64,000 bases of DNA. Origin: Amoebidium appalachense (Eukaryota > Ichthyosporea). Position numbers and translations under genes: made by a program. Shown here in pieces: positions 26,223-52,558 of the stretch. The stretch lies in contig CAVNZM010000003.1 in NCBI GenBank assembly GCA_963693365.1, forward strand, positions 14,074,001 to 14,138,000, written 5' to 3'. A model generated the notes under the pieces. The model had not been told where the DNA came from. It did no database searches and saw only the letters and a list, made by a program, of their open reading frames with translations. How positions within the stretch are numbered: position 1 is the first letter of the stretch; every line of letters begins with the position of its first letter.

Positions 26223-26825
26223 CTATCATACGGACGAACTACCTTTAGAAGGAACAACCCCAGGGGGGGAAAAAAGGGGTTGTTCCATTGGCCAAACCAG
26301 TCGTGACTGTATCGTATCATACTTGAACGCAGCAGCCAGCGCGATCTCAAGTTCAACTGCAGTGTGAAGTGTCATACTCGACCTATGTCAAAGGAAACCG
26401 TTTTTTATGATCTTTTAAGCAACTTAAAGGACATAGTAGTATTGGTGCCCAAGCGTGTAGGGTCCTTGATGTGGAGCGTTACATGTTGTTTAATTCCAAA
26501 AGCAGCAAGAGACTATTGTGAAATGTGTGCAGGTTGTTGATGGCGCTGCTCCCGACATCGACATCGGCAGCTCGTCATCATAAACGTTATATTGTTTTAT
26601 AGTTCAGGCACGGAGAACACAGAGCAAGAAACTTCAAAGACAGAACGAAGATCTGCAGAGGGAATTAACTGCACACCACACACAGTACATAAATCAAAGC
26701 ACACTACACGTTATGCAGAAATAACAACACCCTGGTGATCAACACAACCAACACAAATCCTAAGAACAGGGGCGGAAAACAGGACACAGAACAAAGATAA
26801 ACGCACGAAAGCAGAAGCACAGAAC
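26223..26825. other. intergenic: P-element flank and putative KLHDC2-like promoter
   Basis: No gene. A short hairpin (GGAACAACCCC ... GGGGTTGTTCC) lies at about 26250-26287, just outside the transposon. The remainder leads directly into the ATG at 26826; no clear TATA box is seen. Confidence 0.5.
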
Positions 26826-36583
<9,758 letters not shown>

Positions 36584-36680
36584 AATTTCAGGGGGTTGGG
36601 GGAGTCTGATGGGCTGAACAAATAGTACCTTCCACCACACTGCAATTTTAGTTGAAATTTCATGGGGAGGTAGGGGGGGG

Positions 36681-36985
36681 TTTGAGGGGTCTTGCCCTGC
36701 TTGTGTGGCTGCGTCTGAAAGATATCATGTGGGATAAATTGTGGGGTTTCGATGAACCGTCACAGGCCCCGCTTCTGCATATGAATGAAGTCTTCTTTTC
36801 TCTTCTTCTTCTTGTTCCTTTTTTTTTTGTTTTTGTTTGTTTGTTTGTATCCCCCCCCCCCCTTTTTTGGGGGGGGGGTTTTCTTTCTTCCTCTTTGTTT
36901 TTAAAGCATTTTCAGATATAGGGCCAGGGAACGCCTTTATCGCTCCCTGTACCCAAGTTTTGGCTTGCACGCATTTAGACACCAA

Positions 36986-37021
<36 letters not shown>

Positions 37022-37545
37022 CGGTGGGTTCGTGTGTATGTACTCACACATGCCCGTACATATGTGCCAGGTCAGATAACCGAATGTTCTGCATTGTGGC
37101 ATGCCACCATGAGTTATCAAGCTGTTTTTGGAAATTGCTGCCTATTCATATGATTTTTCGCTCCTATCCTTGAAAACTTTGCTCGAAGTTTTTCATTTTC
37201 TTCTTTTCAAAATCCCTCCAGGACAGTGTGTATATGTATCAGATTTTGTTCTTTAAATCTAGTTTAACTTTGCATGTATTTGCCACTAGAGTTGTTTGCT
37301 TGATGGGCGGGGCTTGTTGTATGAATGACATCATCTGCCAGATGTTTGACTGTATGTTGAAAAAAAGAAAAGAGACGATGAGTTCTGAGTGATATGCTGA
37401 TGTATTCCAATTGTAGAAAATGATTCTGGTGTAAGGGCTTGTTCACAGCTCATATATTGCATGTACATGTTTATTAGTGATTATGCTTTTGGTTTAGGTG
37501 ACCGACAATAGATTTGCTTCACTATTTATTTGTACAAAAGCTTAG

Positions 37546-37586
<41 letters not shown>

Positions 37587-37653
37587 TCCCCCGGACGCCG
37601 GCCCGCCGGCCCTAGCTAAATCACGCCATGACACGCGTGCGCGCGCGCGCGCA

Positions 37654-37698
<45 letters not shown>

Positions 37699-37927
37699 TG
37701 TGTGTGTGTGTGTGTGGAGAGAGAGAAAGAGACACACTGCACACACACACTTGCACACGCACGCAAACACATATGTCTGCACAGACAAACAAACACACAA
37801 AAAACCACCACGACAACCACAACAGACACACACGCACTTCCTCCCCCAGGGCACACATCCCCAACGCCGCTTTCCACTCCTACATGTATACAACTCTCGT
37901 ATGCACGCACACAGGCGCAGTAACCAG

Positions 37928-37972
<45 letters not shown>

Positions 37973-38038
37973 ATCCACGCACCCACGCACCCACCTCACC
38001 CACACCATACACACACACATACACATACACTGTGCACA

Positions 38039-38086
<48 letters not shown>

Positions 38087-38444
38087 AGAAAGGAAGAAAT
38101 TTGAAAAAACTTAAAATGAAAACAAAAACCCTTCAAACATGTTCTCAGCTCAGGTGGCTCAAGTATTGCTTTGCCACAGGTCTGAGACGGGGTCTAATGT
38201 GGTGAACCATGTAAAAGACTTGTATTTTTTGTACCCTCCCCCCCCTCCTCCTCCTCCTCTCCTCCCCTCCTTTAAACTCCCCCCGATCCTCTTCTGCCCC
38301 CCCCCCCCCCCCCCCCCCCCCCCTTCTCCTCCTCCCGCCGCCGCCGCCCCCCGCTCCGCCTTCCCACCTCTGTTTTCTCCCTTCCTCCTCCCCCCCCCCC
38401 CCCCCCCCCCCCCCCCCCTTCCCCCCCTCCCCCCCCTCCCCCCA

Positions 38445-38478
<34 letters not shown>

Positions 38479-39189
38479 AAGAAAGAAAAGAAACAAGAAA
38501 TAAAAGAAATAAAAATAAGGAAGAAGAAAGAAGAACGGAAAGTTTAAAGGTGTCCCAAGCACACTCCCCTGCACACCACACCGCGCACACCACCCCAGTT
38601 TTTCTTTTTACAATGGCAGCCGGAGTGAGTTTCCTTCAAAGTACCACCTGCGCTAATATTAGATACTATATGAATGGGCTGTGCGCGTTCCATTTCAATT
38701 TTGCACTGGGGTGCACGACTCAAGAAAACTCTTAATTCCTATCACTGTCCGCAATTTCCATTTCACAAGTTCCGGATCCGTATATATCGATTCAGCACAT
38801 ATTTCAATGGGATTATAATTAAGGTAGTATGCATATGGTAAACGAGATGTGCACCCAAATATGGATATACGGAACAGTATACGTACCATAGCAAACTATG
38901 CACACACGAAATACTTCCTGCAATGTAGTCGAATTCCATAAAAGGAAATTCCGTAAGCTATTATTGGCCCTGCACATTGTCAAATTTTTACTAAACTTAA
39001 ATAATAAGGTGTAATTGCTACACGAGCCGTTTATTATAGAATCACAAAATGATCACACGGGAGTACAGGGCACATACATGGGTCATCAATTGTACTTGTG
39101 TGGGAGGTACTGTACATGCATGCACGCGTGCACACCACAGTCAAACATTGCACAACAACGGCCGCCGGGCACACACCGTGACCCCCCCC

Positions 39190-39221
<32 letters not shown>

Positions 39222-39648
39222 ACCCACCCACTCCCCTCTCCTCTCCTCCTTTCCAACCATCTTCCCCCCTCCCTACCTCCCTCACCCGTACCCCCACCCC
39301 CCTTCCTCCTCCCTCCCCCCCTCCCCCCCCCCCCCTTCCCCGCCCCCCGACATCCGCCCCGCCCCTCCCACACAACACACAAACACTCTTAGAAAGTAAT
39401 TCGATCTCGCATACAGTGTTATGGCGCGAGAATACTTGAACAGAAAAGGCCAAGTTGTCCACACACACACACACACCAAGGTATAGTTGGGCAGCAGAAA
39501 ACGCTACATATAACCCAAACACACGGTGTCACGTGTGCCTCTGCTTCTGCCTAAGTGAGCACGTGCACCCGCACGAACGCGCGCACGCACGCACGCACGC
39601 ACGCACACACGCACACATGCACACACACACACATGCACACACACACAT

Positions 39649-39696
<48 letters not shown>

Positions 39697-40402
39697 GCAA
39701 AAGGAGGCCAACACGGCACAGACAAACACATATGTGCGCACCCACAAAGCACATGCAGCCGCACCACACACACGTGCACATGACCATCAAATCACAAACA
39801 CACACAGAAACACACATGCTGGCTTCTCTTCAATCTGCATGGTCCCGGCTTTAATAGCACACGATAAGCCCATAAATTCAATAGCAGTTAAATTTAAACA
39901 CGTGATATTTTTTGTAGATGGGGTGGTATGAGTTAACTATGATGCTCCAACATGGTCATACCATAATACGTGGGATAATAGTTTGAACACATCAGTACCC
40001 ATGCCCCTGCTACACCACATGACGCCAAAACAATCGCGATCGTGCAGCTGATATAGATGTTTTCTTATCTCTAAAGCGAGAAAATGCTCTCATTGCTTGT
40101 ATCATATTAGAAAACGTCAATGAGTGTTGAATTACTCCGTGCAAGTGCCGATAATTAAACACGGGCAACTTTGAAAAAAAGAAAAAGAAAAAGACAAAAA
40201 GTTTCAAAAAGCAGTGCAGTTGGTTAATGGGCTTATGCCTTACGACAATCAGAACCAAACCTTTATACTACGCTACGCATATACTGACAGTTCACATTAA
40301 ATTGCCTAATTACTGCAGTTTCCATCAAGTTCTACATATTCTCCATACACTGTATGGCAACACATTTCCAGCGAAACGTTTTTGTAACTAACACACATTG
40401 CA
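36681..40402. other. gene-poor stretch with microsatellites
   Basis: No supported gene. It holds (GT)n at 36989-37020, C runs at 37544-37584 and 37929-37970, (AC)n/(GA)n/(GT)n at 37650-37717, an A run at 38053-38085, C and A runs at 38300-38475, C run at 39180-39221, and (AC)n at about 39655-39693. AT-rich ordinary sequence from 38740 to 39040 and 39880 to 40400 shows no coding features. A short open frame at about 38612-38735 is unsupported. Confidence 0.6.
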
Positions 40403-41840
40403 TCAGCACACCTCTAACAGTGTGTAGGGGTTTCCATACACATAAGTTTTCATCATATCCCCCTTAACCCCTTCCACCCCCTCTTTCCCACCATCATCAG
40501 ACCCCCTCGCCAGCAAATTTCGTGCAACCTCCACCACCGCATCGTGAATTCTCCCCGCAGCCCCCTTCCCTCCATTCAAATTCTGTGCATCGGGGCCCAG
40601 AGCATGCATGGCATGCCGCCCCATGACGTAAATATTCACGTTAGACCCCCACCGAAGATCGGGCCTGAGCGCAGGTCGGTCACCGTCGATGGTGGCGGTG
40701 GGGAATTTTGCGAGCAGCTGACTGAAAATTGGGTCGTCTAAAATTTCACTCGTCCATCCGGTGGCTAAAAAAACGTGGCTGGCCCGAATTTCACGGGGGG
40801 TTCCGGAAAAATTCACCGATAGCTCCCATTTGTCGGTTTCATTGCACCACGCACCGCTCTGAATTTCACTCTGGGTCCATGTAGAAAGGACCCCCCTCGC
40901 ATTTTTGGGGTCTGCATACACGTCGGCCAATCGCAGAGCGCGGTGGTTTCCCACCCACCCAGTAGAAACATCCAGAACGTTTTGGCGTACGGCGGCGCCC
41001 CGTACCACCATGGTCACGTGACCTGCGCCATGATTGAGCAATAGGCTGCGTGCGAGGTGTGCGGCGGAAAGCCCGCCGCCAACCACAACGACCCGTTTGC
41101 CTTTGACTGCATTCCATACCAGCTGCAGCCCTCGTGATCGGCTCTCGCTGGTGCCGTTGCAGCCGTGGGCGGTGCTGTCTAAACCAATCAAATTGTGCAC
41201 GTGAAGGAGACGTGTTGGTGGATGTGCTGGTTCGGCTGTGGCCCGTATTTTCTTTGCAAAATCCGGTAAAATTGGTTGGGTGGTAGGCCCGAGTGCCAAA
41301 ACCAACCACTTGCCGAGCCGTGACGGTACGGCCAGTGTCGAATGTAACCATAAATCCATCGGGTGTTTCGTGATTCGCCGTGTGAATCGGGTCGATCTCT
41401 GCGACAGCACCCTTAACCACCAGTTTTTCTAGACCATATTTGGAAATTGTATCATTGCAAAAGTCGCTGAAAAGCACCGTCGACGGGAGGCCGTATGCGT
41501 ATCGCTGTCCCTCAGGAACCGCTTTTATCGATTGACCCTGATTGGTTCCGCTTTTTCGAAGCATGCGTTTGATTCGCTCCTGCGAGCTGGTACGCAGGGC
41601 CGTGTAGACTTGGTCTTGGTGGTAGAGTTCATTTGCTCTGCCGGTACTGTGTGCAAAGTTGAGCAGGGACCACTTGTCTGATGCATCGGGGTGGTGAATC
41701 ACGGGGGAGCGCAGGTGCACAATGTCGAGTACCCGCATTTGGCTATTCCACCTCGTCAGCCATTGGCCGCTCGGATCGACGACAAGTGTTTTGGCGAGAA
41801 TTTGCTGTTGGATGTCGGCTTCTCGTCCGGCAAGGCCCTC
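40403..41840 (-). pseudogene. FAD/NAD(P)-binding oxidoreductase, frameshifted and N-truncated
   Basis: The exon begins after an acceptor at 41841-41843 that is preceded by TACTAAC. The N-terminal part reads DPSGQWLTRWNSQMRVLDIV, then HLRSPVIHHPD, typical of flavin-dependent monooxygenase/disulphide-oxidoreductase-fold proteins. At about 41300 the frame shifts by one base (RQVV in one frame, LALGPTTQPILPDF in the next). Downstream is the second Rossmann motif VVVVGGGLSAAHLA and the ATG-type motif VFLATGW; the protein ends at 40403. The first FAD-binding GxGxxG, expected upstream, is not seen in the 400 bp before the acceptor, which is repeat-like. Substrate is unknown. The frameshift lies in a G/T-rich run and could be an error. 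Confidence 0.75.
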
Positions 41841-41899
41841 CTGTTTGCCCCATGTTAGTAGTATGCTTTACACTGTGTCCAAAACCGGCATGCATACAC

Positions 41900-42310
41900 A
41901 GGTATACATGATGCATCGTGTAAGCAACCGTTACTTTCTCATTTGATTCGACCGTTGCTTCTTCCCTTAGGGCACTGGTACAATCAACGGACTTTACAAC
42001 GGTGTGAGCAATGCCGTTGGTTTGGCCAGCGACCCAGCAACGTTTAACCAACGGTGCAATCACTGATGATGACAATACGTGTAATCAAACGTGCAAGTAG
42101 CGCAGTAAACGTTGTATCAACGGGGCAAGGTAATGTGTAAGCAACGCATTTGATTGTTAAGCAACACGTTGATTGTACACCCACAATATACATATCCAAT
42201 GGGTGAGCAACGTTGTAAGTAACAAGCAATCACTGCAGCAAGCCACGTGTAAGTAACGTCCATTCAAGTGTGTAATCACCGGCAGCGGCTACACCGACAG
42301 CAACGCAATA
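41900..42310. repeat. degenerate GTAAGCAACG-type repeat
   Basis: Short words such as GTAAGCAACG, GTGAGCAACG, GTAAGTAACG and GCAACGTT recur a dozen or more times with spacing of roughly 20-30 bases. The region has no coding feature. A similar block occurs at 61940-62045. Confidence 0.65.
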
Positions 42311-42389
42311 AAACACACCCTTCACTGCACAGTGACCGGTGAAAGTAATGGAGGAACCAACGTGCAAGTGCAGGAGTGGGGGTGACCCG

Positions 42390-42422
<33 letters not shown>

Positions 42423-42731
42423 CCGACCGCTTTTCACCCACCCACCCATCGTCTGGGTTCTGCTCACTTTAGATAGACACTTCATACTTCGTTTTTGTTT
42501 TATTCACGGAAGAGACCCGTACAACTGTGCACGTATGCACTTCAATAAATACACACTAGCACCACTGTATGATACAGATACACCAGCACCACAATCCCAA
42601 ACCCGTGTTAAGAAACACGTATAACACATGTGCCCCTCGTGTTCAACAACACGCTATAGCTGTTAAGTATCAAGAGATTTTTTCGTGACGCTGCAACCAA
42701 AAAGAGAGACAGGATAGACACATGCATGCAA
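42311..42731. other. intergenic spacer
   Basis: C run at 42392-42421. No gene seen. An AATAAA at about 42545 is on the plus strand and its role is unknown. Confidence 0.5.
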
Positions 42732-44368
42732 TCATTCATCATCCTCTACAGCAGCGGCCTCTACAACAATCCCACACATTTTCATATACTCTTTCACTTC
42801 CTCCAAAGGCATAGTGGGTTTCCGTGCGTCCTCCAGCCGCTTCTGCTCCTCGGCTGTGAGGGGCTTGCCGTGCTTCTCGCGCATGAGGAGGCCCCCAATG
42901 TAAAGGGCCTCCTGCTGCTTGAACCTAGCCTCCTCCTTGGCCGCCTCGTCATCACTGGGGGGTGGGCTCGGGAAGCTCTCCCAGTCGAGCCTGATTTTCT
43001 TGCAGCGGAGAACTTTCTCATAAAACTTCTTGTCCCCCTTCTCGACCAGCTTGTAGAGTGCAGCGTTGGCAACCACCTTGCGTCGCAGGCGCTGCAGACA
43101 AATCATATTTAGAGCCCGTTACACTTCGCGCCACCATGCTTCGTGACAGAAGTAGGTCACAGGCATGGCTTGTCAGGGAAGAAACAGGTATCGGATATCA
43201 AACCTTGTCAAGCACCGGTATAAAGAAGTTTCACTAAACCGAACAAGAACAATAAAGCCCTTCATCATCTAGTACACGTGCCCAAAGACAAGAGGCAACT
43301 CACATCGTTCTGGGTGTTGTACTTCTGGCGCTTGCGCTCAATACGACGGGTCTCCTCCGCTGACATCTTATTGGCACGGCATCTCATGGTACGCAACGTT
43401 TCCCCGATGGAAGATGACAGCTGCTTGTCCGTGATGCTGGCCGCTTCACCAGTCAAGTGCCCCCGCGCAGAAATGTGGTTGCGCACAGCAGCGACGAACA
43501 CACCCTTGTCTGCCTTGTCCATCTTGCCCCAGGTGAAGTCGAGAACATTCTGATCCATGTCCTGAAGATGCGCTCTTACGGCGTTGCTAACGGTGCCCTG
43601 AGAAATAGATGCGTTAGCTCTCTGTTTTTAAAAGAAGAAAAAGCGGAAAAACAGGCTACTCAAAGAGACACCAAAGCTCACCGGTCTCCATCACTATCGA
43701 AGGCACGCAAAAGCTTTTACTTATGGCATAGCTACCATTCACAAGGCACCCCAAACACGGAGGAGCAGCGACCATAGAGCACAGCAGCAGCAGAACGGCT
43801 ATTTTTTAACATGTCATAAAAGTAGGAATTTCCATTCAAAAGTGGGGGAGGGGGGGAGGGGGGGACAGTAACCCCTCTTGTATTTATAGCTCAGAGACTG
43901 GTACAATGATAAAAGGACTCATCCAGCCACTCACCGTAGGAAGTTCGATCTTTGTCTTGCCATTAGCAGGGATCTTTGGTGCTGGAACTGGAGCTTGCTG
44001 CAGCTGAGCTGAGAGAGCAGTCTGAACGGCAGCCTGGACCATCTCGGCAATGCGCTCTGCCAAGGCGTTGTTCTCCTGCAGTCAACGGGTGTGTCACACT
44101 ATTGGCTTTCTGAATGACGGACCCATTCGCTTCCATCACAACACTTCCTCCAAAGTGAACAAAACACACCAAAAAATTAAGGGGGGGAAGGGGGGGCAAC
44201 CGTGTACATGCAAGGGAGATGACTGACAAAACACAAAACGTAAAATCTAGGTAGGGTTTGCAGCGGCCTATGCAACCGAATGACCGTATCTTTAAGTTTC
44301 TGCATACCCTTGGCACGGTGTAAAAAAGAAACCCTCACCTCACGGACGATCTTCTGGAACGTGCTCAT
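42732..44368 (-). CDS. hypothetical protein, four exons, 274 aa
   Basis: Exons on the minus strand: 44368-44339 (MSTFQKIVRE), 44075-43935, 43597-43304, 43091-42732. Every donor is GTGAG and every acceptor ends CAG; all introns are phase 0 and the joined frame is open to a stop at 42732. The protein has a short helical start, an Ala/Gln/Pro linker (about residues 30-50), a conserved-looking middle (DFTWGKMDKADKGVFVAAVR, then ETRRIERKRQKYNTQND) rich in basic residues, and an acidic C-terminus (VEAAAVEDDE). Introns are 263, 337 and 212 bp and free of microsatellites, unlike neighbouring genes. I do not recognise the family. A nucleic-acid-binding role is only a guess from the basic helices. Confidence 0.82.
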
Positions 44369-45603
44369 TTTGATGGCCAACGTCTAGACGGCTGGGAAAA
44401 GACACACTAACGCTACACAGGACAGAGGGTAGCTGCAAGAAGAAAAGTCGTGGACACCCTTGTCACACAGTAGCCTTTGTGACCGGGTGGAATAACTACG
44501 TCTTGTACGGACCTTTTTATAGTGCAGCCTTCAGCACCGGTAGAGCCTATGGCCAACCGCAGCTGGTATACGTTGCTCTCCACAAACTAGTATGGCGTGG
44601 TGCATGTGTGTTATGTGCGCCATTTTGTTGGTTTGCAAATATGCATGCAGCCTCTAACATAAACACTAAAATGTCAACCACATGTGCTAAGAACGCCCGC
44701 CAAAACAAACTGACCGTGTGTCGCAAAAACAACGGACTTTTCTCAAACAGGCGCGAACAAACGGCCTGGGGCTCTTTACGCAAGCTTGAAATTACCATGG
44801 GATGTAAACATTATAGCCGGCTGCAGATCGCAACCGGCTACAGATTTACCTATAACATCTAAATTATTCAACTGAAATCTCACAAAACCGTTAGAGTATT
44901 TTTTAATTATATCCGTTATTTATATATATTCCAACTTGTAGTGCGGTTAACAATACAAGACAGGGTTTAGGCGGAGGGGGGCTTTGCGGATGGTACTGGT
45001 CGTTGCTTTCACACAGGCCACAAACGTCAGCCAATCAAAGGAGTCGGGCACTGGCTGCTAGCTTGTGATTGGTCTTCCTGGCGGTGCTTTCGAAGTTGTA
45101 ATGTTATTGGCTTTTTTGCAATTTTTTTTTTATGGGTGATGATCTTTAGGGGCCTGGAGCTTCTTCTCTCTCTTTCTCTTTTTGGGGTATGTTTTACTAT
45201 TTTGTACGGGCCGTAATTACATCTAAATAGAAGAACAGCAAGGCTGTACCATTGATTTCACGGTTTCTGACATCATGCGCATGCGCGCGTGATCATGATC
45301 ATGATCGGGGATGCGTGATTATGTCTTAGGCAGCTGGCTGTGGCAAATGGTTTGTTCTTCAAAAAATAATTTCTATATAATAATTAATAGTATAATTTTT
45401 ATTGTAAATAGCAATGCTGTTTGCTCTAACAGTATTTACTCATGAGCTTTGCTTTCCACCTAAACTCATTGCTCATCGACCCCTAGACTAACGCGAAAGC
45501 AATTACGTAATCGAACGTTCAAGAGAACTCTTCGTCGATGGTGCTGGAGCCGCGCTGTTCCTACCTCAGTACCAGGTCCATAGCTGTATAATTCACGGCG
45601 AGA
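44369..45603. other. divergent intergenic region with CCAAT/ATTGG boxes
   Basis: Lies between two divergently transcribed genes. CCAAT or its complement occurs at about 45035 (GCCAATC), 45068 (GATTGGT) and 45107 (TATTGGC). A GATCATGATCATGATC palindromic run is near 45290. A frame at 44479-44862 has no recognisable features and I do not call it a gene. Confidence 0.5.
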
Positions 45604-45939
45604 ATGAAGCGGTTACAAGACGAACAAGGTTCTGGCCCACCAAAAGGCCCCAGAATGGAGCGTTCTCCATGTTATTGCCCGTTATGCGAAGGGAAATTTG
45701 TGGCTCGGTCGACCCGAAAACTGCACAACCAGAGACACACGTGGCTGGCGCCTGCTGGGCAGCCGACAGAGCAGGAAGGTGTGTATCCAGCACTTTTTCT
45801 TTTTCCGCTTAAGGAAGTTTCAGATGGATATGCTCACACGTGCTCGCGTAACATAGTATTAAATAAGGTTTGGGTTCCTGCAGGATTAAAACACATCGCT
45901 GCTCATGCTGATGTTCATGCAGACGCACAGGCCATACAC

Positions 45940-47090
<1,151 letters not shown>

Positions 47091-47139
47091 ATTAACACCT
47101 CATAGCACACAGCAACCTTGTGTTGTCACCCCTCCCCCC

Positions 47140-47735
<596 letters not shown>

Positions 47736-49104
47736 AAGGCGAGGGTGTTGGAGCTTTGTTTCCCGACTCCCCCATCCCGGACAATGAAAGTATCCACACA
47801 CCACCACCGGGGTCCCCTGCACCAGACCATAGCGAGCAACCTCTACTGCAACTTCCAAATAAGAATCCTGTTCCACGCATACCAACCAGAATGGACGAAT
47901 TAGACGCTGTTTCGGATGATGAGTTTGTGCAGCCTGACGATGACGACTTTGACCCTGCAGAAGAGGCTAACGAGGTGGATGGATTTGCGGTAGAGATCGA
48001 TGGGGTTGCAGAGCATGTTGTCATTGCCGACGTCCCAGATGGGGAGGATGCCCCACCGGTGAAGGGGGGCCTACCCTATCTCCGGCCCGTTTCTGCTCTC
48101 AACCCTGCGGTTCTGCAGCAAGTGATGCAAGAGATCAAAGCTGCGATTGGCCTGTTCTGGACAAAGGCAAAGCTGCCCCTGGCCCAGCTTCTTGCTTTGA
48201 TCTGCCTCATATGACTGGTACTTCATCGCCTAGGTGTTCCCAACGAGTACCTCGTTCGGTTCCCCACCACGATTAAGGCGCTCGATGATGGCCTTCCACA
48301 CCTGAGTGCCCCTTTCACTGAGGTACGATACACAGTGACCTGCTGCATTCTCTGCATGTCCCTTATGTTGTGGATCATAAGTCGTATTGCCTTGGGGCGT
48401 AGCCAGTTAGTCTCCTCGTGGGTTCCTTTCGTATGGAAGTGTATTGGCATCATTCCCCCCCCCCCCCCCCCCCCCCCCCCCTCCCCGGCTTATGCCCCGA
48501 CTCAAAACACACATACACAGGCAAACACACGGAAACACGATGTTACACACATATTAAAGGCTCTCCTATCTTATTCTCAGTTGGAACTAGAAAAACCATC
48601 CCTGATACGTGCTACTTAGTTTGATGATCTCTCAAAATGACGTGTTTGCCTTGTTTTCTCCTTGGAATCTGCAATAGACGTTTTGCAACCCCGGAACCTA
48701 ACTAAATTTTCCCTCCATCAGACGTATGTTGAGTGCAGGAGATGCCACAAACTCTGGAGGCCGGAGCAATGTTTGAGGTATCACGAGGGCAAGGTTGTCA
48801 ACACGAAGTTGTGTAACAGCAGAGAGTACCCAAGTAGGAGGCTTGAATGCGGGGAGCCTCTTATGCAGAAGAAAGTGTACAAAGTGAGGGGCAAGCAAAA
48901 GGTCGAATGGGTAAGTTCAAATTAATTCATACAGTGTAAGCACTCACGGATTTTGTTTGGTGTCGAACCATTACAACCACATACCATGGCTGAAGTGAGC
49001 AAGGCGTATCGTTGCCCTTTTGAGTTATACCGTATCTTTCCTTATTGTTTGAAGAAGAAATTGAGGAAGAAGGGGAGCACCTGTTGCCTCATCCCTTTTC
49101 CACA

Positions 49105-49345
<241 letters not shown>

Positions 49346-49495
49346 CCCCCCCTTATTGCAATAGTATCATCAGATTATGCCATGGTGGGGCCCGGGGAGT
49401 ATTGAATTTGAAAACTGGCAGGAGGTTAGTAGGTAAGTGGGGTGGGGAAGAAGGGGGTGGGTGGAAATTTTGCCCCGGCGATGGAGAGGGGAAGG

Positions 49496-49526
<31 letters not shown>

Positions 49527-50628
49527 GGGGGATGGTGGATAGAAGTTGCTATTGGGGTTGGTTTTATATAGTAAGCCTCGCACAGAGAGAGGGGGAAAAG
49601 GGGGGCTGGTTTATAGATTTGATTAGGGGCAGGGGGCGGAGGGGGGGGAAGACGGATGAACTTGAGGCCGAGTTCTTGTTTCTCCCCCCCCCCCCCCCCC
49701 CCCCCCCCCCACCCCCCACCCCCACCCCCCCACCCCCACCCCCCCACCCCCGCTAGTTCAAATGTAACACTCCATAGAAGGATTTTTTCGCATTGCGCTC
49801 GTTACCGAAAGTTTCACCGTTTTTTTATATTTTTTTTTTCACGTCGTGTACTAGTACATACGTTCACACATATCATCCCTCGCAGGTGCCATTGTTGGAG
49901 TTCAAGTGTGCCCCCCTCAAAGGATGGCTCGCTCTCTACTACAGCCAAGCGGATTTTTTTTAAGTCGGTGGAGGAGTATTCAAGGTAGTGATCATTTCAG
50001 TGTGTTTTGGCAATACCGTTTAGGTGTGGATCGAAGGGGTCCGTATCATGGTCGGGTGGTGGATGGTACAATGAAAGGGGATTCACCATGTTGACAAAAG
50101 GGTTATTGCGGGGACCAAAAGATGGTGGAAAAGGCTGCTGATAGTGTGCGTGTGTGTTTGCGTGGTTGCACATGGGAAAAGGAGGGAAGGGGAGGGGGGA
50201 GGGGGACTGAGATTGGTGACGGTGACGACGGAGTGGTGGGGTGTGTGGAGGGGTGGAGGAATGACCCTTGGTGTAAGATGAATGGGTGAGCAGGGGAGAG
50301 TGATCACAAAAGGAAAAGGGGTGGTGGCTGAGGGGGTGGGCGCCGGTTGGGGGTGGGGGGGGGGGGGTGGGGGGGGGGGGGGGAAGGGGGGGGGGGGGGG
50401 GAAGGGAGGAGGTTTTGAAAAGGCCTGACAACAAAAGTTTTAAACGTGATTGCTACGCTCTAAAGCGGATGTGGATTACTGGATTAGAGTCTCATATGTT
50501 TACTCAAATTATGAAATGACTTTTGATTGTGGGCTCGGTGTGACTGACCAATCACTGATGACGGACTTGGGCTCGATAGGCGGTGGCCTTGTTCACATAT
50601 ACTTCCTGCCACACACGCACACACACAC

Positions 50629-50698
<70 letters not shown>

Positions 50699-51389
50699 CA
50701 CCCCCCCCCCCCCCCCCCCCCCCTATCTCCTCTTATAAAAAAGACTCCTGGCCATCAACACATGTTTTGGAAGAAATTTAGGGCAGGCTTCTCACAGAAG
50801 TTGTTGTTCTGGGCCATGCACAACAACCTGAACCCTGGTGGGCTGGGCAGGCCAGGTGGACAGCAGGGATGGCTGACACGGTTTGCTGACGGGGCGCTGT
50901 GGTCTTGGTTTACTACCCGGGAGCTGCCAGATGGTACACCGGCATTTCCTGCACAGCCTACCAACCTTGCTCTTGCACTCAACATTGACTGGTTTTCACC
51001 CTTTGATCGGGTTGAGTACTCAGGTGTGTACCAGACGCCCCAGTATCATCTGGTTCTGATTAACCACATGATTGATACAATGCTTCAGCAACACATGCGA
51101 AGCGCAGACAAAGGGTTATTTATTGGTGGGTAGTACGGGATTTTTAGTGTTGTGGGCTTCAGGCAGGGAGGTAGGGGATCAGGGGATTTTCGTGCCTTTT
51201 CCTTCTCTGGGGTGGTCTCTGCGGAGAGAGGGAGAGGGGGAGTGGGGTGGTGGGGGTGCAGTGAGTGGGGCCAGTTATAGATACGGATATGGGTAAATCG
51301 TGAATGTGCATCTTGTTAAGCGGTATATGCTTGGGGTTATAGGTAGTGAAGATCTATTGATATGCTTGCATGCTCAATAACGAAAGAGC

Positions 51390-51920
<531 letters not shown>

Positions 51921-52119
51921 CTTTTTTTTTTTTTTTTTTTTGTATGTGTATACGTGCTTCGGCCTCTTTGTTACTTCGTGCTATCTTCTATGTACTGTGT
52001 GTCCTATTATTATCGTACCATCACTGTGTACTATGTAACGCATCCTAACCCCCCCCCCCCCCCCCTCCCCCCACCGTGCCCCTCTCTCACTCTCTCTCCG
52101 TTACACACACACACATACT

Positions 52120-52558
<439 letters not shown>

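Noticed and set aside
44479-44862. 127-residue open frame between the divergent genes
   Set aside because: No motif, mixed composition, and both strands partly open; more likely promoter DNA.
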